NCBI GenBank assembly: GCA_034111045.1
Contig: JAWUYA010000072.1
Location: 8,372-72,371, forward strand
Direction: 5' to 3'
DNA: 64,000 nt
Source of the DNA: JALJPB01 sp034111045
GTDB lineage: Bacteria > Pseudomonadota > Gammaproteobacteria > Enterobacterales > Alteromonadaceae
Below, piece after piece: positions 58,781-64,000 of the stretch (position 1 is its first letter; the number at the start of each line of letters is the position of its first letter). The translations under genes were made by a program, and so were the position numbers. Below the pieces are notes generated by a model, which made no database searches, was not told the origin of the DNA, and saw only the letters and a program-made list of their open reading frames with translations.

Positions 58781-60511
58781 ATGACTAACGAAACGATAAA
58801 ATTAAATATGGACGATTGTCGTCGCTTAACGGGCAAAAGTTTACTTTGGGAAAAACCAGGGTCTATTTTAGATGCTTTTGTATCTGGTATTGACAAAGAG
58901 CAAGTTGTCAATCAATGGTCTATTTACGTTAAGCAATTATTAAAAGAAGTCAATTGGGCAGCTCAAAGCATTACTTTTCGCATTTTTGAAGACGGTGTCA
59001 GCCTTGCTATCAGTGCGCCTATGGATGCGCTATATGCGGCCTGTGAAATAAACGAAACAGCATGGAACTTAACCTATGAACACTTGACTTACGGCGACAA
59101 CAACCTAAAAAATGACCAAAATGCAGTAACGATTTCTTACCGTGAAACGGTAGAAAAAATCAAGCAAACAATCGCTGCAGAGCTTAACCCGAAATTAATA
59201 CATTTACTGGCATTAGCACAGCACAATAACACGCCTTATCTAGTAGACGATGACGATTTCTCGCTCGGCTATGGTGTTACTTGCCAAACATGGTCTGTAT
59301 TTGATTTACCTGAGCCTGAAACAATTAATTGGCAACAATATCATAAAATACCCTTAGCCTTTGTTACAGGCACCAATGGTAAATCAACCAGTGTGCGTAT
59401 TATGTCGCAAATTATAAAAGCCTCAGGTAAATGCTGTGGAGTAACCTCTACCGATTTTATTCGTGTAGGTGAAAACATCATTGATTACGGTGACTATTCT
59501 GGCCCAGGGGGAGCAAGAATGTTACTTCGTCACCCTGATAGTGAGTTTGGCGTATTAGAAGTCGCTCGCGGTGGCATTTTACGTAGGGGTTTACCTATTG
59601 ATCATGTTGATGCTGCGCTGATCACCAATATAGCCTCTGATCATCTAGGTCAATACGGTATTAATACCGTTGAAGCATTAGCAACAGTAAAAGCGGTTGT
59701 AGCGAAGTCATTATCCACTGGCACCTTAGTGCTCAATGCTGATGATCATTATTTAGTTGAGTTAGCGCCTTCCCTCAAGGTTAAAAAGTGTTGGTTTTCA
59801 TTAAATGAAAACAATCCTGTTATACAAGCGCATAAAGCCGAAGGTGGTGCTGTTTGTTTTGCCCGTGGCGATAACTTAATATATAGCGATAACCTAGAAA
59901 ATGAATGCATATTAGTTAATGTTAATGACGTGCCTATGACCTTGAACGGCGCTGCTAAACATAATATCCAAAACGCTTTAGGGGCCATAGGCCTTGCTAA
60001 AACCCTAGGAGTTGACAACATCTTTATTGTTAATGCGCTTACCTCTTTTTCAAGCAATATTGACGATAATCCTGGTCGGGGTAATCAATTCGAAATAAAT
60101 GGCGCTAAAATAGTGATGGACTTTGCCCATAATGTTCACAGTATGGATGCCATGGCAAACACCACAGCAAATATGCCCGCTAAACGTAAGTATTTAATGT
60201 TAAGTCATGCGGGGGATCGAAGCGATAATGAAATTATCGATATGACAAAGTCAGCACTAAAAATGCAACCTGATGTTCTGGTAACCGCTGAACTTACCGA
60301 TTATTTACGAGGTCGCGCACTAGGTGAAATACCTAAGCTTATGGCAGAAACTGCAAAAGCGTACGGCATGTCTGAAGAAAACATACTTTTTACTGACAGC
60401 CCAGTTACCGGGACTCAAACGATTATAAAACAATTAGAAGCAGATGATTTAGCCTTACTGATGGTGTTGTCTGATCGCGATGAAGTGGTCGAGCTATTAA
60501 AAACCAGTTAA
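58781..60511 (+). CDS. Mur-ligase protein paired with CphA, no ATP-grasp domain
   Basis: 576 residues starting directly at the cphA stop. The Mur-ligase core matches the second half of CphA: GTNGKST at residues 197-203, VLEVARGGILRRGLPIDHVDAALITNIASDHLGQYG, VLNADDHYL, KHNIQNALGAIGLAKTL, and VMDFAHNVHSMDAM. The N-terminal 190 residues have no ATP-grasp signature. It may add Arg, cap or prime the polymer, or be a regulatory partner of CphA. The reaction is not known to me. Confidence 0.8.
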   Translation: MTNETIKLNMDDCRRLTGKSLLWEKPGSILDAFVSGIDKEQVVNQWSIYVKQLLKEVNWAAQSITFRIFEDGVSLAISAPMDALYAACEINETAWNLTYEHLTYGDNNLKNDQNAVTISYRETVEKIKQTIAAELNPKLIHLLALAQHNNTPYLVDDDDFSLGYGVTCQTWSVFDLPEPETINWQQYHKIPLAFVTGTNGKSTSVRIMSQIIKASGKCCGVTSTDFIRVGENIIDYGDYSGPGGARMLLRHPDSEFGVLEVARGGILRRGLPIDHVDAALITNIASDHLGQYGINTVEALATVKAVVAKSLSTGTLVLNADDHYLVELAPSLKVKKCWFSLNENNPVIQAHKAEGGAVCFARGDNLIYSDNLENECILVNVNDVPMTLNGAAKHNIQNALGAIGLAKTLGVDNIFIVNALTSFSSNIDDNPGRGNQFEINGAKIVMDFAHNVHSMDAMANTTANMPAKRKYLMLSHAGDRSDNEIIDMTKSALKMQPDVLVTAELTDYLRGRALGEIPKLMAETAKAYGMSEENILFTDSPVTGTQTIIKQLEADDLALLMVLSDRDEVVELLKTS

Positions 60512-60610
60512 AGCAAGTTAACATACAAAACTCAAGGCTCTAGTGTCCATTTAAAAAACTTGATTTTCTTAATTTATCAGTAGGTTAATATTATCAATAA
60601 AGATATCGGG

Positions 60611-60666
60611 CTATAATCGCAAAGCGATGGCCAACTGTTTTTATTGCGTTTAAACCCCTTATAGGC
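60611..60666 (-). repeat. Half attC site after the SGNH cassette
   Basis: On the minus strand the left half of an attC is seen: CCTATAAGG, then CAATAAAAACAGTTGGCC, very like the two full sites further right. The matching right half is lost after TATAGCC. It follows the stop of the SGNH fragment by seven bases, as a cassette attC should. It marks the left end of the array remnant. Confidence 0.6.
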
Positions 60667-60673
60667 TTTTTAG

Positions 60674-61130
60674 TTAAATATACGGACTTAGCAAATTTTT
60701 CCAAACCAAATAGCCTTGAACATTAAGGTGAACATCATCTTTAGTAAATTTCTTGTTTAGCAAGCCGTTAGATGACAACCCCTTATTCAAATCTATATAA
60801 ATTAAACCTTCTTTTTTTGCTAACTTCTGCAGTTTTTTGTTAAGTGATGAAATTGATGGGTTTAAGCCCGACAGTTTTTCACCTGCATAAAGTGTTGACT
60901 GTATATAGGGTGTGATATTAGCTCGTTTTAATTTCTCTATTATAAGTTCATAGCTCGAATAAACGTCGTTAACTGCAGTACCTTTATTTAGATCATTAAA
61001 ACCAACCATTAAAAAGGCTTTTTTTGCTTTAGTTGAAATTATGGAATCAATTCTATTTAGTATACCACTGGCTGTATCCCCACCAATGCCTCGGTTAACA
61101 ATAGAAGTGTTTTTAAATACCTCATTCCGG
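60674..61130 (-). pseudogene. SGNH/GDSL hydrolase cassette gene, 5' truncated
   Basis: The frame reads NRGIGGDTASGILNRID, FLMVGFNDL (block III with Asn) and DDVHLNVQGY (catalytic Asp-x-x-His), so it is the C-terminal two-thirds of an SGNH hydrolase. Block I with the nucleophile GDS is missing: the frame runs into the end of an IS3-family element at 61131. The first in-frame ATG at 61009 would make a 111-residue product without the catalytic serine, so it is dead. Substrate (lipid, acyl-sugar or other ester) is unknown. Confidence 0.75.
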
Positions 61131-61537
61131 TGTTTTTCAAGGCAGTTGTCGCCTAAATTGTTAAGCTGCTTTTTTATATTGCTCTGGATTTAACTCCACA
61201 GCGCCTATTGGCTGCCAATTTCTTTCACTTTGTGACCATCGTTCTGGATGCTCATTTCTTTTTTGTTGATACAACACTCTTCGTTTCGCTAATATTTCAA
61301 TATCAAGACCTTCATGCCTTTGATTTAGCGTAACAAACTTGATCCTGCTATAGCGATGCACATTGTTGTACCAATCAACAAACTCTTTTACCCATTGTCT
61401 AGCTTCAGCTAAAGATTTAAAACCCTAAAAGGCCAGCGTGGGTGATATTTTACCGTTCTAAAAAGTGATTTTGACTACGGATTATCATTGCCTACTATTG
61501 GGCGAATGCATGAGGTAACAACACCCAAATCGTACAT
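61131..61537 (-). mobile_element. IS3-family insertion sequence remnant (3' end)
   Basis: Minus-strand decayed transposase OrfB C-terminus: YDLGVVTSCIRPIVGNDNP, then an in-frame TAG at 61475-61477, SLFRTVKYHPRWPF, a frameshift near 61430, SLAEARQWVKEFVDWYNN and QRHEGLDIEILAKRRVLY up to the stop at 61161. Beyond the stop, the end starting TGTTTTTCAAGGCAG (plus strand, 61131) looks like the terminal inverted repeat. The 5' two-thirds of the element are gone. Confidence 0.8.
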
Positions 61538-61563
61538 TTTCGTTCGCGTCGTTAAACGTGTTG
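61538..61563 (-). repeat. Possible half attC after the UPF0158 gene
   Basis: Directly after the gene stop the minus strand reads AACAACACGTTTAACG, like the left part of an attC, before the IS3 remnant takes over. Only about 26 bases remain, so the call is weak. Confidence 0.35.
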
Positions 61564-61980
61564 TTAACTGCTGATTTCAAGATTTTGCTCTGTACACCAC
61601 TCCTGTAAAGCTTGTTCAGTATACTTTGCTTCAAATTTATACCATTCTTCAATTTTACCTGTGTCCTCTAGCAATGATTTGAATCTTGCATAAGCACCTT
61701 TGCTATGAAAAATTGAACGTACTTTTTCGAACTCTGTTGGCAAGTATTCCTGAACAAAATCAAAGGCTAGATTTATGCCTAGATTTAATTCATTTTTATG
61801 AGGGATGGCCAAGTATTTCTCGTCATTAATATCGTCTGGCAATTCCTCTTCATTATCTCCAAACTCAGAATGAAAATATGTTTTACCCGACACTTTGCAA
61901 ATATAACCTTCATGATCAAACTACGAACCAAAATTGACTAGCTCAAATAGATCTAAAACATCGCTAAATTTAATTTTCAT
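61564..61980 (-). pseudogene. UPF0158-family gene with one internal stop (cassette)
   Basis: The full reading phase is 138 codons: MKIKFSDVLDLFELVNFG, then TAG at 61921-61923 (codon 20), then FDHEGYICK and the rest of a typical UPF0158 protein (YFHSEFGDNEEELPDDIND, AIPHKNELNLG, GAYARFKSLLE). A restart at the ATG-like codon at 61893 would drop the first third. Function of the family is unknown. The gene lies between two attC-like sequences and in the cassette direction. Confidence 0.75.
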
Positions 61981-62007
61981 GCTGATACCTAATTGTTTCC
62001 ACTAAGC

Positions 62008-62106
62008 AGCTAACGCCCTGTTAACAGGCAAAATTTAGTTGGCTAAAATGAGGAACGAAGTGACAAAAAGCCAACTGTATTTTGTCCTTGTTTAACAGCT
62101 TATAGT
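62008..62106 (-). repeat. Integron attC site (99 bp) after the DJ-1-like cassette
   Basis: On the minus strand: ACTATAAGCTGTT ... ACAGTTGGC ... GCCAACT ... AACAGGGCGTTAGCT. The ends are inverted imperfectly, the inner arms AGTTGGC / GCCAACT pair, and the last core is GTTAGCT, which fits the recombination core GTTRRRY. It follows the DJ-1-like stop by 8 bases. Confidence 0.85.
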
Positions 62107-62113
62107 GCCGTTA

Positions 62114-62863
62114 CTACCTATTTAATATTATCATTTCCTTTGCAACAACAGCTGCCGAAGGTAAAAACATTGTTGAAACAATTCGCTGATCGATGACTAC
62201 TTCGTGTTTGTCTTTTAAAGTTTGTTTGTTTTGTGCAATGGCACCATTTTTATTTAACTGACTTTCAACAAGAAATGGTAATAGAGAGCCTTGTTTTGCC
62301 CATGATTTAGATTTTTCTGTTGAGTTTGGAAAACCAGCAACTTTTTTACCCTTGACGAGAAACTCCCCCGTAGATAAAACAACATTAGCAAAAGCACCAG
62401 CTCCATGTCCGCCGCCACCAATAATCCCACCCGATTCATATATTTTTGCAATAATTGACTGTAATTCTTTATTATTAGCAACATCAAATAAAGGGCCGTA
62501 ACCACCACCAATATAAACTCCCCAATAATTACTCGGCTCAATTTGCTTTGAGGTGAAAGTGTTGTTTGCTTTTTCCATGAAACCTTCATATTTAATGGTA
62601 TAACTACTGATACCTAGAGGATCCATCATGAATTCAACTTTTCCTCCATCAGGTGAAACAAAATCGACTTCGAAACCATGACTTACAAAAATATGATAAG
62701 GCGGCGCTACTTCCCATAAGTTATTTCGTGCATCATGCTTTTCAGAATCACCCATATCAATCATGTTTGATGCAATAATTAATACCTTTTTAGCTGGAGC
62801 TGCATTTGTACTAACCGAAATTAATAACATAGTTGTAAAAAAAATAGAAATGAAATACTTCAT
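62114..62863 (-). CDS. Exported DJ-1/PfpI-like protein without the usual nucleophile
   Basis: 249 residues from the ATG at 62863, chosen because AAGGA precedes it by 7 bases and a clean signal peptide follows (cleavage near STNAA). The DJ-1/PfpI fold is recognised by KKVLIIASN, GFEVDFVSPDGG, and WGVYIGGGYGPLFDVANN. The elbow reads GGIIGGGGHGAGAF: G152 replaces the catalytic cysteine of the usual A-x-CHG motif. It may be non-catalytic or use another residue. It is a cassette gene with attC on both sides. Confidence 0.8.
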   Translation of the reverse strand: MKYFISIFFTTMLLISVSTNAAPAKKVLIIASNMIDMGDSEKHDARNNLWEVAPPYHIFVSHGFEVDFVSPDGGKVEFMMDPLGISSYTIKYEGFMEKANNTFTSKQIEPSNYWGVYIGGGYGPLFDVANNKELQSIIAKIYESGGIIGGGGHGAGAFANVVLSTGEFLVKGKKVAGFPNSTEKSKSWAKQGSLLPFLVESQLNKNGAIAQNKQTLKDKHEVVIDQRIVSTMFLPSAAVVAKEMIILNR

Positions 62864-62941
62864 TATTGTCCTTAATAAATAATTGTCTAATTGGTTTAGA
62901 TGCATCAAATTGATAAAAAGTTTAATTGAATCAGCTTAGGC

Positions 62942-63038
62942 ATTTAACGCCCCATTAAGAGGCAAAAAATAGTTTGCTATAATGTTTGAGGAACAAAAAC
63001 AGCAAACTGTTTTTTGTCCTTTTGAATGGCTTATAAGC
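62942..63038 (-). repeat. Integron attC site (97 bp) after the dedA cassette
   Basis: Begins directly past the dedA stop: GCTTATAAGCCATT, inner arms AGTTTGCT / AGCAAACT, and end CTTAATGGGGCGTTAAAT with core GTTAAAT (GTTRRRY). Its inner sequence and length resemble the site at 62008-62106, as expected for sites of one chromosomal integron. Confidence 0.85.
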
Positions 63039-63725
63039 CTATTCACTATTTTTGGTAGCTACATTTCCGATCGCATACCTATGAATTAAAATATAACTAG
63101 CAATTAATATTGCACAGCCAAGAAGTATTAAATTAAAGTTTTCATTAATTAGAGTTTTACTTTCACTAAGAAGCTCACCATATCCGATATTTCCTGATGA
63201 TACTCCAAGTTGATAACCTACAAACGTAAGCATAACAACCCAAATACATGAGCCAAGCGCAGTAAATATAGAAAACCTGTAAAAATTCATTTTTGATATT
63301 CCAGCCGGAATTGAAATCAGTTGCCGTACAACAGGAATAAGACGACAAACAAAAGTTGCCAAGTCGCCATATTTACAAAAAATATATTCCGCCCTTTCTA
63401 ATTTATCTGAATCAATGAAAAAATATTTTCCCCAGCGATACAGGAAAGGGCGTCCAAGTTTGAGAGAAATAAAGTAATTAATGGAAGCACCAATTAATGA
63501 ACCTGCTACCCCACTTAAAATTAATAAAACAATCGCATATTCTATGTCAGTTCCTGGATAGAATTCCCCCCTCGCAGCCATAAAAGCAGCAGGGATAATT
63601 ACAATTTCGCTTGGAAAGGGAATGAAAGAGCTTTCTATCGTCATTAAAGCAATAACGATTAAAGGGCCCCAAGTTAAACATAGGCGAGATAGTTCTTCTA
63701 CAAAAGGTAATAAATAGTCAATCAA
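63039..63725 (-). CDS. DedA-family membrane protein
   Basis: 228 residues, SNARE-associated/DedA (VTT) family, with several membrane helices. Typical segments: SSFIPFPSEIVIIPAAFMA, GSLIGASINYFISLKLGR and FVCRLIPVVRQLISIPAG. DedA proteins act in undecaprenyl-phosphate or phospholipid flipping. The start is TTG at 63725, because the frame closes with TAA a few codons upstream and has no ATG or GTG there. The stop touches an attC, so it is the first cassette of this remnant. Confidence 0.87.
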   Translation of the reverse strand: MIDYLLPFVEELSRLCLTWGPLIVIALMTIESSFIPFPSEIVIIPAAFMAARGEFYPGTDIEYAIVLLILSGVAGSLIGASINYFISLKLGRPFLYRWGKYFFIDSDKLERAEYIFCKYGDLATFVCRLIPVVRQLISIPAGISKMNFYRFSIFTALGSCIWVVMLTFVGYQLGVSSGNIGYGELLSESKTLINENFNLILLGCAILIASYILIHRYAIGNVATKNSE

Positions 63726-63765
63726 AACATCTATCCATTAAATTACTCCAAACTTTAAAGGCTTA

Positions 63766-64000
63766 ATCGTGGTAGAGCGCCCCATTACTGAGCCGACCCC
63801 ACACAGATCCGGACGTGCAGAATTACCGCATCCGGCTCCTCAGTTATATATTCACTCGGGCAGACTTTGCCTTCACGTGTCCGATAATTAAACATCTTAC
63901 TTTCGTTCCTCTGCCCAGCGATATTTAATAACCGACACAGCTTCGCCTGAATGTAACAAATTGCAATTTGGTTTTCACGCATTATCCAGCCCTACATGTC
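63766..64000 (-). mobile_element. 3' end of a group II intron (domains V and VI), cut by the window edge
   Basis: Minus-strand domain V: GAGCCGGATGCG (from 63838) pairs with CACGTCCGGATC (to about 63806) across a short loop, with the AGC catalytic triad. Domain VI follows, and the 3' end is near ...CTACCACGAT at 63766. A 65-codon frame in this part (63785-63982) is a shadow of the RNA structure, not a protein. The 5' part and any reverse transcriptase lie outside the window. Confidence 0.75.

Noticed and set aside
62008..63038. CRISPR-like repeats
   Set aside because: The two similar repeats are about 100 bases, each after a gene stop, with attC architecture; no regular short repeat-spacer pattern.
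63785..63982. 65-codon frame at the right edge (ends in HVRICVGSAQ)
   Set aside because: Covers group II intron domain V; this kind of frame is a reading of the RNA structure, not a protein.

Overview
The window looks like chromosome from a marine gammaproteobacterium of the Alteromonadales, most likely Colwellia or a close relative. This rests on the AT-rich base composition, on families I associate with Shewanella, Vibrio and Colwellia (DUF5062, DUF3087 and DUF2989 types, and a 482-residue GAPDH), and on a complete cyanophycin gene set. I made no database comparison, so the genus is an inference. No tRNA, rRNA, CRISPR array or prophage is visible.

Layout. 1-9 kb: acylphosphatase and rlmI (divergent), a PilZ protein, the giant helicase hrpA, a CBS-pair protein and small conserved proteins. 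9.3-18.5 kb: recC-recB-recD, overlapping and on the minus strand. 18.6-25.1 kb: central carbon enzymes, namely a long GAPDH, gnd and gapA, with a DUF2989 lipoprotein and an msrB gene killed by four in-frame stops. 25.2-42.4 kb: a block that reads as a low-oxygen or formate/C2 energy module. It holds a haem c lipoprotein, a P-type ATPase with a TerB-like partner, a formate/nitrite channel, a three-gene soluble formate dehydrogenase, and a six-gene operon of acyl-CoA ligase, E1 alpha, E1 beta, E2, a free-standing acyl carrier protein and PEP synthase. TGAT-N4-ATCA palindromes of FNR/Anr type lie upstream of both halves of this block. 42.9-48 kb: NfeD protease, slipin and a TonB-dependent receptor. 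48.6-53 kb: a chaperone-usher pilus locus with a related subunit gene at each end. 53.4-60.5 kb: cyanophycin degradation (iadA, cphB) and synthesis (cphA plus a second Mur-ligase protein without the ATP-grasp half), with a possible ArgR site before cphA.

60.6-64 kb is different in kind. It reads as a decayed stretch of a sedentary chromosomal integron array. Minus-strand single-gene cassettes (DedA, an exported DJ-1/PfpI-like protein, an interrupted UPF0158 gene, a truncated SGNH hydrolase) are each followed by a full or half attC site. An IS3-family remnant sits inside the array, and the 3' end (domains V/VI) of a group II intron lies exactly at the array's right edge. No integrase is in the window.

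The most notable points are the integron remnant with its intron junction, the formate dehydrogenase built on sulfhydrogenase-type electron-transfer subunits, the ligase/E1/E2/ACP/PEP-synthase operon sharing an FNR-like motif with it, the Mur-only partner of cyanophycin synthetase, and two very long perfect inverted repeats.
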